A DNA stretch of 54,006 nucleotides from Spirochaetales bacterium (GTDB taxonomy: Bacteria; Spirochaetota; Spirochaetia; DSM-2461), in assembly GCA_028533045.1 (NCBI GenBank), contig JAQQAP010000006.1:1-54006 (forward strand), given 5' to 3'. Each line of letters starts with the position of its first letter. Positions within the stretch are counted from its first letter, which is position 1. The notes beneath the pieces were generated by a model, which searched no databases, had not been told where the DNA came from, and was given only the letters and a program-made list of their open reading frames with translations. A program made the translations under genes and the position numbers. This document shows, one piece after another, positions 20,840 through 29,776 of this stretch.

Positions 20840-21724
20840 ATGACTTACAATACTTCGATTGTTAAAAAAGGCGTGGATGCCAAATTCCACAAGGCCTATA
20901 AGCTGATGCAGGAACAGCCCTACCTTCTGGCCCTGGCTTCTCTCTTCATGAAAGCCCCTTCTACGGGTGCTTCCGAAGAGTATGTTTGGCTCGGCGACGT
21001 TCCCGGCGTTCGGGAGTGGATCGGCAACAAGGTGTTTAAGGGTCTGAAAGACTACGATTATACCATCAAAAACAAAGACTGGTATAACGGATTTTCTATC
21101 GACCGGAACGAACTGGCTGACGAGAAGATTCAGGGCATTATGCCCCGTGTTGAAATGCTCGCCCAGAGCCTTGCCAAGTTCCCCGCTGAACTGATCATCG
21201 ACTTGATCACCGGCGGTGATAGCGGGCTGGCTTATGATGGTCTGCCCTTTTTCTCCAACGCTTCCGGCGTGAGAACCAATGACAACCTTCTGGCCGGTTC
21301 TGGCGTGACCTCTGACAACATTAAGGCAAATATCACCAGCGCACGGACCGCCATGATGAAATTCACCAGTGATTCCGGTCGTGTGATGGGGCTCCTGATG
21401 GATACCATTGTTTGCCCCCCCGAGCTGGAAGCGACTTTCCTTGAGTTGACCACTTCCGTGGTCGGCGAAGCTACGGCCCGCCCCGCTGCGAATTGGATCA
21501 AAAATGTGATTGTCTGCCCCGAGCTGACCGATACCGGCGACTGGTACGGCTTTGCCGCCGGCTCTGCCATTAAGCCTTTTATCTATCAGGAGAGGACAGG
21601 TGTAAAAACCGAAATCGATGATAGCGAGGTGAAAAAGAATCGGAAAATCAACTATTCCGCCGAGGCCAGAGGAAACGCCGGTTATGGCTTCCCTCAGATG
21701 GCTATTAAGGTTGTGAATAGCTAA
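20840..21724 (+). CDS. Major capsid protein, Mu gpT family
   Basis: 294 aa, GGAGAG upstream of ATG 20840. Mu gpT-type features include the N-terminal TSIVKKGVDAKFHKAYK, GDVPGVREWIGNKVFKGLKD, KDWYNGFSIDRNELADEKIQ, YDGLPFFSNAS and the C-terminal NYSAEARGNAGYGFPQMAIK. It forms the HK97-fold icosahedral shell. Although the packaging genes before it are lambda-like, this protein belongs to the Mu lineage, so a module border lies between the portal/protease and this gene. Confidence 0.88.
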   Translation: MTYNTSIVKKGVDAKFHKAYKLMQEQPYLLALASLFMKAPSTGASEEYVWLGDVPGVREWIGNKVFKGLKDYDYTIKNKDWYNGFSIDRNELADEKIQGIMPRVEMLAQSLAKFPAELIIDLITGGDSGLAYDGLPFFSNASGVRTNDNLLAGSGVTSDNIKANITSARTAMMKFTSDSGRVMGLLMDTIVCPPELEATFLELTTSVVGEATARPAANWIKNVIVCPELTDTGDWYGFAAGSAIKPFIYQERTGVKTEIDDSEVKKNRKINYSAEARGNAGYGFPQMAIKVVNS

Positions 21725-21730
21725 GAACCC

Positions 21731-21748
21731 GGAGGGCTTCGGCCCTCC
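21731..21748 (+). promoter_or_regulatory. UUCG-capped hairpin after the capsid gene
   Basis: GGAGGGC-TTCG-GCCCTCC, a perfect 7-bp stem with an extra-stable tetraloop, 7 nt after the capsid stop. There is no T-run, so it is more likely an mRNA 3'-end stabiliser or partial attenuator than a full terminator. It helps explain high capsid output. Confidence 0.6.
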
Positions 21749-21759
21749 TTGGAGGGATA

Positions 21760-21897
21760 ATGAAAGTAAGGCTTAAGAAAAACGGGAAGGTCGTGGAAAT
21801 GACCGACGCCATGGGGAAACTCTACATAAAGAAAGGAACTGCGGAAGAAGTCAAAGACACCAAGCCCGCCCCCAAGAAAGAGGAGCCCAAGAAGTGA
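21760..21897 (+). CDS. 45-aa lysine-rich protein
   Basis: MKVRLKKNGKVVEMTDAMGK then a Lys/Glu/Pro-rich tail. GGAGGG lies 5 nt before the ATG at 21760. Small proteins with a strand-turn-strand start and a disordered tail are common after capsid genes; role unknown. Overlaps the next frame (GTGA). Confidence 0.45.
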   Translation: MKVRLKKNGKVVEMTDAMGKLYIKKGTAEEVKDTKPAPKKEEPKK

Positions 21898-21986
21898 ACA
21901 AGGGCGTAACCGTCTATAAGGGAAAAGAAAAGAAGAAGCTCGGAGCCAAGAAGCCGGTCAAACCGGGGAAAAAGGACAGTAAATGA
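21894..21986 (+). CDS. 30-aa very basic peptide
   Basis: GTG start overlapping the preceding stop; VNKGVTVYKGKEKKKLGAKK and KPVKPGKKDSK, about 40 percent lysine. It ends overlapping the ATG of the next gene. It is short, but held in a continuous translational chain; it could bind DNA or RNA or be a filler. Confidence 0.35.
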   Translation: MNKGVTVYKGKEKKKLGAKKPVKPGKKDSK

Positions 21987-22324
21987 GTCTAAGGTCGGCA
22001 GCTGCAGCAGAGTTCCGGGAGAACCTGACAGCGGACGGAGATACGGTCACTCTGACGGATGAAGTTTTCACCGATTATGAACTGACCGGGAAGGTCGTTC
22101 GTACTGACGAGAGGATTGATCCCGGCACGAAAGAACGGTTTGAAGAACCGGAAACCCGTGTCACTCTGGCTATTGCCGATCTCCCGGACGAGTTCGCCGA
22201 AGACTGGGGCGTTTCCGTGGAAGATGAAACCGGGGAAACGGTCGAGGGATATGTAAGATCCCCTAAGTACGACCGGACCCTTGGATTCGTGACCTTTATC
22301 GTGGAGGCCTCCGGTGTCTGCTGA
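21983..22324 (+). CDS. Probable head-tail joining protein
   Basis: 113 aa, MSLRSAAAAEFRENLTADGD followed by beta-rich acidic segments (VTLTDEVFTDYELTGKVVRT, GFVTFIVEASGVC). The order capsid, this gene, tail-terminator-like gene, sheath is the one used for head completion proteins. No sequence motif proves it. Confidence 0.45.
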   Translation: MSLRSAAAAEFRENLTADGDTVTLTDEVFTDYELTGKVVRTDERIDPGTKERFEEPETRVTLAIADLPDEFAEDWGVSVEDETGETVEGYVRSPKYDRTLGFVTFIVEASGVC

Positions 22325-22874
22325 TTTCGATACACTTTTTACAGCCCTCAAAACGGCCCTGGAAGAGTATTCCGCTGACCAGGAGACGGCCTATAAGTTT
22401 GACGTTTATAAAGATTACTTCCGGGCCCTGCCTAATAACGGCCACGCCGCTGTTTTTCTTTACCTCGGGCCCATGAACCCGGAGGAGGAAACAGGGGTTT
22501 ATGCCGAGTACGAGACGGATTACGTCTTTGATCTAGTTTGTTGGGGGAAGAAGACGGGCAACACCAGGGGAGACGAAGCGGCCGCCGCAAGGCTCCGTTA
22601 TCTGATCGATCAAGTGCTCAACGCTCTGTATGATCCTGACAACATGACTTTCGGATTGGAAGCGGGAACGTTTAAGCGGGGTGGATTCCCCCGGGTGGAA
22701 CAGTTAGACGTTCCCCAGGCCGGGGAGAGAGTGGCCGCCGCCGCTCGCATGACTTTGACATTATCAACGGCATGGCAGCCGGACGAACAGACCGGAACCG
22801 CCATGGATCAAATCTATGTGACCGCTGACAAGTGGGCGGCACTGCTCGAACCTGTCGAGGAGGACGAGGAATGA
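22314..22874 (+). CDS. Probable tail terminator / head-tail connector
   Basis: 186 aa from GTG 22314 with GGAGG upstream. N-terminal helix (DFDTLFTALKTALEEYSADQ), then alternating strands (FDVYKDYFRALPNNGHAAVF, TDYVFDLVCWGKKTGNT) and a helix RLRYLIDQVLNALYD; the end LTLSTAWQPDE is like tail completion proteins with an alpha/beta fold. It precedes the sheath gene, the usual position for the protein that caps the tail tube. Function by position. Confidence 0.45.
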   Translation: MSADFDTLFTALKTALEEYSADQETAYKFDVYKDYFRALPNNGHAAVFLYLGPMNPEEETGVYAEYETDYVFDLVCWGKKTGNTRGDEAAAARLRYLIDQVLNALYDPDNMTFGLEAGTFKRGGFPRVEQLDVPQAGERVAAAARMTLTLSTAWQPDEQTGTAMDQIYVTADKWAALLEPVEEDEE

Positions 22875-24340
22875 GTATAACCTTTTCAAACGTGCCGGAC
22901 ACTGCCCGGGCGTCAAAAGTATTTGTCGAACAGGAAGCCGTCAGCCGGGGAACCGGTTCCGAGGCTATCCCTCATAAAATATTAATTATGGGACAGTACA
23001 ACTCCGGTTTTTCCCCGGAAGAAGGTGTCCCGAAACTGATTTCTTCCCGGGAACAGGCCTGGGAACTCTACGGGCGGGGCTCTCAGCTTTCCCGTATGCT
23101 CGAAAGAGTCCTGGATAACTGCGGAACCGTTTCGGTTTACGCCTGTCCTCTGGCTGCCGATGGCGCTGCAGTTTCTGCGGCTGGCTCCTTTGTCATTACC
23201 GGCCCTGCTACGGCAGCCGGAGCCCTTCACCTTTACGTGGAGGGCGAAGAGGTCACCGTTTCTGTGGCCTCCGGAGATACTGCGTCTACCATTGGTGATT
23301 CAATCGCCGATGCGATTAACGCCGATCTAGACCTCCCCGTCACTGCCTCAAATATTGACGGAACTGTGACCCTGACTTGTCGTTGGGCCGGAGAAAGCGG
23401 GAACGGGATTGATCTCGCCTTGAATCTGGACGACGACGATGAAACCCCCGCCGGGCTGGAAGTCACTGTGACCGATCTTACCGGTGGCGCTACCGACCCC
23501 GATCTTACCGATACGCTCGCCGCTCTGGGTGATACCTGGTTCACCGAAATCGTTTCCCCCTTTGATTCCTCCGATGCTTTGACCGCTCTGGTTAATGCCG
23601 GAGACGACCGGAACGATCCCGGGGTAAAACGCCAGATCCTCGCCTTTGTCGGGTACACCGATACCTATGACAACTACCTAACGGAGTTGGGAAGCTGGAA
23701 TTCCGAGTGGCTCTCCTTTATCCCGGTGTGCGAATCGGCTTCCAGCCCCTATATGATCGCCGCCGCCGCTTGTGCGGTGTGGGCTAAGTATCAGCAGGCC
23801 ACCCCGGGAAGACCTGTCCGGACATTGAAGATCCCCGATGTGCTTTCCGCCGACGGGAATGATCTCACCTACACGCAGAAAAATACCGGCGTACTGGCCG
23901 GGGGCTCTTACACGGAAAACCGCTCCGACGGTTCTGTCCAGTTCGGGGATGTATGTACCACCCGGACAACCACTGACGCGGGAGCGGCTACGGACGATTA
24001 TCAGTTTGCCGTGATTATCGCAAACCTTCAATTCAAGATTTACGCCCTTGAAAACAAGTTTCTCGCCTCTCCCTATGACAGGGGCGTGGTGGTCTCTGAC
24101 GGAGCAGGAAGAAAGCCCAGCTATGCAGTGACCCCGAACATGGTCAAAGCCGATGCGATCGCCCTGGTGGACGACTGGATAGAAAGAGGTCTTTCCACTG
24201 ACCGGGCCGATATCGTAGATAACATTGAGGCAGAAATTAACAGCTCGAACCCCGGGCGGATTGATTTGCTTATTCCGGACGTGGCTTCCGCCGGTCTGAG
24301 AATCGTTGGACTCAAGCTTGAATGGGGCTTTACGTCATAA
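22871..24340 (+). CDS. Tail sheath protein, Mu gpL-like
   Basis: 489 aa from ATG 22871. The N-terminus ITFSNVPDTARASKVFVEQE, then KILIMGQYNSGFS and PKLISSREQAWELYGRGSQL, and the C-terminal IDLLIPDVASAGLRIVGLKL are typical of Mu-type sheaths; a Thr/Asp-rich insertion domain occupies about residues 110-215. The sheath contracts to drive the tube through the cell envelope, so the phage is a myovirus. Confidence 0.9.
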   Translation: MSITFSNVPDTARASKVFVEQEAVSRGTGSEAIPHKILIMGQYNSGFSPEEGVPKLISSREQAWELYGRGSQLSRMLERVLDNCGTVSVYACPLAADGAAVSAAGSFVITGPATAAGALHLYVEGEEVTVSVASGDTASTIGDSIADAINADLDLPVTASNIDGTVTLTCRWAGESGNGIDLALNLDDDDETPAGLEVTVTDLTGGATDPDLTDTLAALGDTWFTEIVSPFDSSDALTALVNAGDDRNDPGVKRQILAFVGYTDTYDNYLTELGSWNSEWLSFIPVCESASSPYMIAAAACAVWAKYQQATPGRPVRTLKIPDVLSADGNDLTYTQKNTGVLAGGSYTENRSDGSVQFGDVCTTRTTTDAGAATDDYQFAVIIANLQFKIYALENKFLASPYDRGVVVSDGAGRKPSYAVTPNMVKADAIALVDDWIERGLSTDRADIVDNIEAEINSSNPGRIDLLIPDVASAGLRIVGLKLEWGFTS

Positions 24341-24351
24341 GGAGGTAAGAC

Positions 24352-24732
24352 GTGACAGTAAGAGGCGGTGAAATTGTCCAGGCTATCGTTTTTGGCCGGG
24401 TATTTGAAGTAAAGAAAGATGCGAACGTGACCTTCCGTATGGCGGGGTACACCAACGAAACGGAGCCAACCGGCAGCGGGGGACTCCATACCAAGCAGAG
24501 TGTAAAGCTCGGCGGATTTGATTCTCTCCCCCTGTCCCTGGACCCGGATCGTGACGATCTGGAATTCCTGCAGGAGTGCGCCGACAGCGGAGAACCGGGG
24601 AACTGCTCCATCACGATAGTCAACGGCGTGACCTATGCTGGCCAGCTAGTGATTGAGGGCGAAGTGGACGCCGCCAGCGGTGACGGACAGGCAGAAATTA
24701 CGGCTCTCGGGGCCACTTTTGAGAAGGTGTAA
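24352..24732 (+). CDS. Tail tube protein, Mu gpM-like
   Basis: 126 aa from GTG 24352 with AAGGAGGT upstream. Beta-rich: FEVKKDANVTFRMAGYTNET, KLGGFDSLPLSLDPDRDDLE, CSITIVNGVTYAGQLVIEGE, ending EITALGATFEKV. Size and sequence fit the Mu-type tube family, and it follows the sheath directly. Hexameric rings stack to form the inner tube. Confidence 0.82.
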   Translation: MTVRGGEIVQAIVFGRVFEVKKDANVTFRMAGYTNETEPTGSGGLHTKQSVKLGGFDSLPLSLDPDRDDLEFLQECADSGEPGNCSITIVNGVTYAGQLVIEGEVDAASGDGQAEITALGATFEKV

Positions 24733-24735
24733 AGG

Positions 24736-25119
24736 ATGAAAGAAGTCATAGCCGAAGAACCCGCCAGAGAAGAGATTAAATCCTGGAAGGATTTCTTCAA
24801 TGCGAATATCGGAGAAGAGGAAATCCAGCAGCTTCTCCCCAGTGTAAAGATGGGCCGGATCGTTTTAGATCAGGAAGAAGAGGTTTTCCATTGTGAGCTG
24901 AGAAAGCCCATTAAAAAGGAAAATGGCGAAATGATTACCCGCGTCACTATCGGAGAGCCCACCACGGCCCAGATCCGAGCGGCAGGCAAGAAGGGAGACG
25001 AATTCGGGGTAGCCTTGGAGCTTCTTTCCAGTTGCTCCGAACTTCCCTTGGGACTTGTAAACCGGATTAAGCAGCGGGACTTTCTCATGCTGGCCGGGGT
25101 TATGGGTTTTTTCGCATAG
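24736..25119 (+). CDS. Tail assembly chaperone, zero-frame product (Mu gp41-like)
   Basis: 127 aa. Acidic N-terminus, then FNANIGEEEIQQLLPSVKMG and a C-terminal helix pair ending NRIKQRDFLMLAGVMGFFA. Lies between tube and tape-measure regions, the place of the paired tail chaperones (Mu 41/42, P2 E/E', lambda G/GT). Just before the stop is the slippery run T-TTT-TTC (25107-25113), from which a longer product is made by -1 frameshifting. It keeps the tape measure protein soluble during tail assembly. Confidence 0.8.
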   Translation: MKEVIAEEPAREEIKSWKDFFNANIGEEEIQQLLPSVKMGRIVLDQEEEVFHCELRKPIKKENGEMITRVTIGEPTTAQIRAAGKKGDEFGVALELLSSCSELPLGLVNRIKQRDFLMLAGVMGFFA

Positions 25120-25286
25120 GCGACCCGACGGAAATAGTCTGGACGGTCGCTGATAGGTTTGGTTTTTCGCCGTCAGATATCTGGCGGATGAAAGTTTCAG
25201 AATTATGGTTTTGGTACGACGGAGTGGTCCGTCTGGTTGAAAGGGAGAACGAACATGGGGAAGCCGCTGGTATCAATGAATGTTGA
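24736..25286 (+). CDS. Tail assembly chaperone, -1 frameshift product
   Basis: Reading shifts back one base at 25107-25113 (T TTT TTC), so after residue 126 translation continues RIGDPTEIVWTVADRFGFSP then SDIWRMKVSELWFWYDGVV to the TGA at 25284-25286, about 183 aa in all. The extension contains GFSPSDI..MKVSELWFWYD, the GpE'-like motif of such extensions. It has no start codon or ribosome site of its own, and its frame is open from the slip site onward. It overlaps the beginning of the next gene by 32 nt. Confidence 0.75.
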
Positions 25287-25935
25287 AACACGAGCCTTGA
25301 CGACTGCCATGAAAGTCATCGAGAAAGACGCGCTCCCCCGTGCCGTTGCGGATACCCTTAACCAGGCGGCCGACGCCGTTACAAAACAGCAGATCCGGAA
25401 CGTGAAAAGCCTTTTTACGATCCGGACACCCTACACCCTTAAATCCATGACTGTGAATCGGGCGAAGCCCTACAAGGCCCTGAATAAAGCCATGGGCAAG
25501 AACGTCAATAAGATGTTTTCACGGGCGGGGACTTTCTCAAAGTATTTGTGGAAGCAGGAAGACGGCGGAACGTTCCGGGCACAAGCGGGCGGGCCGGTCC
25601 CGATTGCAACTAAGGCCGCCCGAACCAGCAAGAGCCCCAAACGAGCTATTGCAAAAAGATTCCGGTTGTCCCCGGGCTCCTTAAAACAGGGCGATTATCC
25701 CGAGATCAAAAACTCCTTTATAGGGACCCCCACCAACGGGGGAAAACTCGGGCTTTATGTCAGATCAGGGAAAAAGCTCACCATGCTCAGAAACCTTGAC
25801 CATGACAGGGTAAAGATCAAAAAAACAGGTTTTCACTCAGAAGCAGTGAATAAGTTTGGCAACGAGCGAGTAATAACAGCTCTCTTTAAGAGGGCTGCAA
25901 AAAAGTATTTTTCAAAGGCGGTAAATCGTGGCTAA
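25255..25935 (+). CDS. Probable minor tail protein
   Basis: 226 aa from ATG 25255 (AAGGGAG upstream). Basic, helical start (ALTTAMKVIEKDALPRAVAD, TLNQAADAVTKQQIRNV) followed by beta segments and a Lys-rich end. The pattern resembles phage tail proteins of the gp10/Z type placed between chaperone and tape measure. Overlaps the frameshift product and the tape measure gene. Specific role unknown. Confidence 0.5.
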   Translation: MGKPLVSMNVETRALTTAMKVIEKDALPRAVADTLNQAADAVTKQQIRNVKSLFTIRTPYTLKSMTVNRAKPYKALNKAMGKNVNKMFSRAGTFSKYLWKQEDGGTFRAQAGGPVPIATKAARTSKSPKRAIAKRFRLSPGSLKQGDYPEIKNSFIGTPTNGGKLGLYVRSGKKLTMLRNLDHDRVKIKKTGFHSEAVNKFGNERVITALFKRAAKKYFSKAVNRG

Positions 25936-27493
25936 AGGCCCTACGGTAAAAACGACATTCAACGCAGTTGATAAAGTCTCAAAAACGACCCGAGGAATCA
26001 CGGCAGGAGTGAAGAAACTCGCCGCTGTTGCTGGGGCCGCTTTTGTTACTGGAAGGCTCGCCCAGGGCGTTAAGTCTTTTGTCACAGAAGCCTCAAAGAT
26101 TGAGGATGCCGTGGCCGGATTCACCCCTCTTATGGGAGGAGTAAAAAAGGCTAATGAACTGGTTGATTCTCTCAACAAAACCGCCGCGACGACTCCTTTC
26201 CAGTTTGAGAATATCTCAGCTGCAGCAAAGCAGCTTCTCCCGGTCATGAACCAGGATATCAACAAAACTGTTGATACCTTCCGTATGCTCGGTGATACCG
26301 CCGGGGGGAACGCCCAGAAGCTCGATTCTATTACCAGGGGATATACCAAGGCCATGCTTAAGGGCAAGGTTGATATGGAATCCCTTAATATGATTGCCGA
26401 GGCGGGAGTCCCAATTTATTCTGAACTCGCCGATTCTATGGGTGTTTCTGTGGCGGAAATGATGAAAATGTCTTCCGCCGGAAAAATCAGCTCTGATGAT
26501 TTAACCAGGGCCTTTGAACAAATGACTACGGAGGGTGGCGTATTCTACAATGGAATGGAAATAGCAAGCCAGACACTGACGGGTAAACTCTCCACTCTCA
26601 AAGACAATATCAACCTGACGAAAGCGGCCATAGGGAAATCCTTGATGCCCGTCCTTAAGCCGATGGTTGACCGGCTCATTGAAGCCGCAGGGAAAGTAAG
26701 AGAATGGGCGACGGCTAACCAGGCGTTAATCGGCCAGAAAATAGAAGGAACCATAGAAAAGATAGGTAATGCGGTTAAGCTTGTGGTTAAGCTCTGGGAC
26801 TCTGGCCTTCTCCCCGCTCTATTTGCCGGGATCGGTGCCTATGTAGCAATTACCAAAGCCATAGCCGCCTATAAAGCAATTCTTGTCCTTGCCCAAGCCG
26901 CACAGTTGGCGCTTAACGGTGCCATGGCAATAAACCCTATAGGGCTTATCATTGTGGGGATTGCCGCTCTCATTGCTATCGTTGTCCTGCTTGTAAAAAA
27001 CTGGGACAAAGTGAAAGCGGCTATGGTACGAGCCTGGGATGCAACAGTTAACGCTGTAATGAGAGCAAAGGACGCTGTTCTCGGATTCGCAAAATCCGCA
27101 TGGGAATGGTTTTCCAAGCTCCTTGATAATCCACTGATTGCGGCCGCCGGAGCTATCTTCGCGCCCTGGCTCACAATCCCCGCTCTTATAGTAAAACACT
27201 GGGAGCCACTTAAAGAATTCATTGCAGGGATTTTTGAAAAAATCACCGCTGTAGTGAATAAAGCAAAAAGCATTGGTGGGAGAATAGGAAATTTTCTGGG
27301 AGGAGGCGAAACCACCACTCCCGGATCTCAGCTCTACGGAAGAAATGAAAGCGTCATCCAGACTATGAACCGCTCAAGTTGGGAAGGCCAGCTCTCTATT
27401 TCCGGTGTTCCAGTTGGATCATCCTATACTCAGAAAGGAAGCGGGGCTCCGGCTGTTACTCTTAACACTGGATACGGAGCGAGTGGCCTATGA
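25928..27493 (+). CDS. Tail tape measure protein
   Basis: 521 aa, GTG start overlapping the upstream gene. N-terminal helical tape-measure domain (TFNAVDKVSKTTRGITAGVK, FTPLMGGVKKANELVDSLNK, SITRGYTKAMLKGKVDMESL). Residues about 295-365 contain long hydrophobic segments (MAINPIGLIIVGIAALIAIV), then Trp-rich stretches and a Gly/Thr/Ser-rich end. Length determines tail length; at about 520 residues the tail would be short for a myovirus (roughly 75-80 nm at the usual 1.5 angstrom per residue). Confidence 0.9.
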   Translation: MAKGPTVKTTFNAVDKVSKTTRGITAGVKKLAAVAGAAFVTGRLAQGVKSFVTEASKIEDAVAGFTPLMGGVKKANELVDSLNKTAATTPFQFENISAAAKQLLPVMNQDINKTVDTFRMLGDTAGGNAQKLDSITRGYTKAMLKGKVDMESLNMIAEAGVPIYSELADSMGVSVAEMMKMSSAGKISSDDLTRAFEQMTTEGGVFYNGMEIASQTLTGKLSTLKDNINLTKAAIGKSLMPVLKPMVDRLIEAAGKVREWATANQALIGQKIEGTIEKIGNAVKLVVKLWDSGLLPALFAGIGAYVAITKAIAAYKAILVLAQAAQLALNGAMAINPIGLIIVGIAALIAIVVLLVKNWDKVKAAMVRAWDATVNAVMRAKDAVLGFAKSAWEWFSKLLDNPLIAAAGAIFAPWLTIPALIVKHWEPLKEFIAGIFEKITAVVNKAKSIGGRIGNFLGGGETTTPGSQLYGRNESVIQTMNRSSWEGQLSISGVPVGSSYTQKGSGAPAVTLNTGYGASGL

Positions 27494-28719
27494 GTTACAG
27501 AGATAGACTCCGAGAAATGACCTATGTTTCCCCCTCCGGGAAAAGCTATACTCTTGAGTTTGACGCTCTTTCCCGTACAGGAGGAAAGAAGGCTCCCGTC
27601 TCCGAATACCCCGGACAGGATCAGGGAGGCGTCCAGGATCTCGGCAACACCACTCCTACCTTCCCCGTGACCTGTTATATCACGGGAAGTGATTACGACC
27701 AAACCGCCGATTCTTTCTGGGATGCTCTCCACGAAACCGGACCCGGGAAGCTCTATCACCCCCGATGGGGGAATATCAATGTTCTCCCGATCCCGAACAC
27801 TCAGGAGGAGCAGTTTGTCGAAGGATGCGGTCGGGCTGTCTTTGACATTACTTTTATTAAAACGAATGACCTCTCTTTTGAGTATCCCATAGTTTCCACC
27901 GATAAAGCGGCTCTTGTTTCTACCAACGTGGAAACTGCAGCCGAAACAATATCCGCAGGAGTCCCCGAAGAAATTACCGATACGGCAACTCTCGCCGGTG
28001 GGGCAAGTGCCGTTCTCGATGCCTTGGACTCCATTTCCGAAGGATTCGATACTATCACCGATCTGACCGATGATGTGACCTCGGAAATATCCCAGTCTAT
28101 CACGGATATTGAAAACACGATTGACGATCTGATCTCCTCCCCCGCTGATCTCATGACAGCCGTATTGGAGCTTTACCGACTTCCCGCCACGGTCGTAACA
28201 GATATCAAGACGAAGATCGAAGGATACTCCGAGATTTATGAGAACATTATAGAGGGCTTTGTCGAGGCCACGGGAGAATACGGAGAGATGTTCGGGCTTA
28301 TCTCTGTTGCCATGGTTTCCGGCCTGGGGGCAGCTGCAGCAGAAGCCACCACCGAAGGAGACACCACCACCAGGGACGAAGCCGCCGAAGTCGTTGAAAC
28401 GCTCAGCGACCTTTACACCGATATTAAGGACAGCATACAGGACCTGGAAGAAGCCGGCAGTTTTTCGACCGACTACGAAACCCTTCTAGCCACCGAAGCC
28501 GCCCTCTCTACGGCGATTGAAGCTCTAATCGATTCCGCGCTTAATCTCCCGGCTGAGCGAAGCATGACCCTTGATCGCTCCGTTGATCCGATCACCCTCT
28601 GCTATGAGATTTTCGGAACCACCGACGACCTGGAAACATGGATGGAGTTCAACGACTTCCAGGGAAATGAGATTCTCTTGATCCCCCGAGGAAGGGAGGT
28701 GCGCTGGTATGTCGAATAA
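27490..28719 (+). CDS. DNA circularisation / tail protein, Mu gpN-like
   Basis: 409 aa. The N-terminal domain (residues about 1-125; YRDRLREMTYVSPSGKSYTL, QDLGNTTPTFPVTCYITGSD, GPGKLYHPRWGNINVLP) is the DNA-circulation protein family of Mu gpN. The middle is very acidic and Thr/Ser-rich, and the C-terminal RSVDPITLCYEIFGTTDDLE with EILLIPRGREVRWYVE resembles a LysM-like segment. A structural baseplate protein in Mu despite its family name. Overlaps both neighbours. Confidence 0.82.
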   Translation: MSYRDRLREMTYVSPSGKSYTLEFDALSRTGGKKAPVSEYPGQDQGGVQDLGNTTPTFPVTCYITGSDYDQTADSFWDALHETGPGKLYHPRWGNINVLPIPNTQEEQFVEGCGRAVFDITFIKTNDLSFEYPIVSTDKAALVSTNVETAAETISAGVPEEITDTATLAGGASAVLDALDSISEGFDTITDLTDDVTSEISQSITDIENTIDDLISSPADLMTAVLELYRLPATVVTDIKTKIEGYSEIYENIIEGFVEATGEYGEMFGLISVAMVSGLGAAAAEATTEGDTTTRDEAAEVVETLSDLYTDIKDSIQDLEEAGSFSTDYETLLATEAALSTAIEALIDSALNLPAERSMTLDRSVDPITLCYEIFGTTDDLETWMEFNDFQGNEILLIPRGREVRWYVE

Positions 28720-29776
28720 GACTCCCGCCTCTCTGAACAATCAGTCTAAAATCTCGCTTTTGATCGACGCGGAAGAGCTAACCGGTTACCAAGGGTTAAC
28801 GGTGGTGCGAAGCATAGATGCGGCGGCCGACTCCTTCTCCTTTTCTCTCCCCTGGGACCCGACTGACGCGAATAAATATCGGTTCAAGCCATATTACATT
28901 CGGGTTGTAAAAGTTAAGCTAGATTCTGAGACGATTATTACTGGCTATATTGAAAAATTGGGATTTTCAACCGCCCCGGGAAACCGTTCAGCTAACATCC
29001 AAGGCCGCTCCGCTTCCGGAGTGATTATGGACTGGCACCCTGGCCCCCCTTTTGAACTCTCTGGCTTAAAATTTAATGCAATTTCTAAAACTCTCACCCA
29101 GTCCATTTATGACGGATACAATGTAGGGATAGCCTACGCCTCTCCGGACTTCGGCCCGATTCCTGAGGTCACAATCGATCCAGGCCAGACTATGTATGAC
29201 ATCCTTACGCCCCTTGCTTCAGCGCATAATTATTGGTCCCGACCTACTTCTGAAGGACGGCTTGAGTATTTACAATTTTCCAGTAATGCAGCCTCTGTGG
29301 CTACGCTCATAGAAGGGACGAGTCCGGTCAAAGAAATAACCACCAGCCACGACGTCACCAAACGGTTCCAGGAATATAGGGCCATAGGGGCGAGCGAAGG
29401 AGAACCCGAAGTCGCCGCCACAGTTTCGGACTATGAAACTCTTGGTATAGGTGTTCGTGGAAGACAGATAACGGCGCTCAGCCAACAGACGACAGATATC
29501 ACTTCCGCTGCGAAATTCGCCCGAGCAAAAGCCGCAATTAATTCTTACACCTGTCAGATCAGTGTTGACGGGTGGCATTATAACGGAAACCTTTGGACTC
29601 CTGGGGAGATCGTTACCGTTCAAGCCCCGGGAGCCTATATCTGGAATCCCACCCGCCTGATTATAAAACAGGTAACTATGACCATAGACGAATCAGGCGG
29701 GCAGGTCTGTGCCTTGGATCTCGGAATTCCCGAGGCTTTCGACGGCACCGAGCCAAAGGATCTCCCATGGGATTAG
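28709..29776 (+). CDS. Baseplate hub protein, Mu gpP-like
   Basis: 355 aa. KISLLIDAEELTGYQGLTVV and SFSFSLPWDPTDA at the start, GYIEKLGFSTAPGNRSANIQ, GRSASGVIMDW in the middle and ALSQQTTDITSAAKFARAKA near the end are the usual blocks of Mu gpP / late-control-like hub proteins. It forms the central hub under the tube and binds the spike encoded by the next gene. ATG 28709 overlaps the gpN gene end. Confidence 0.85.
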   Translation: MSNKTPASLNNQSKISLLIDAEELTGYQGLTVVRSIDAAADSFSFSLPWDPTDANKYRFKPYYIRVVKVKLDSETIITGYIEKLGFSTAPGNRSANIQGRSASGVIMDWHPGPPFELSGLKFNAISKTLTQSIYDGYNVGIAYASPDFGPIPEVTIDPGQTMYDILTPLASAHNYWSRPTSEGRLEYLQFSSNAASVATLIEGTSPVKEITTSHDVTKRFQEYRAIGASEGEPEVAATVSDYETLGIGVRGRQITALSQQTTDITSAAKFARAKAAINSYTCQISVDGWHYNGNLWTPGEIVTVQAPGAYIWNPTRLIIKQVTMTIDESGGQVCALDLGIPEAFDGTEPKDLPWD

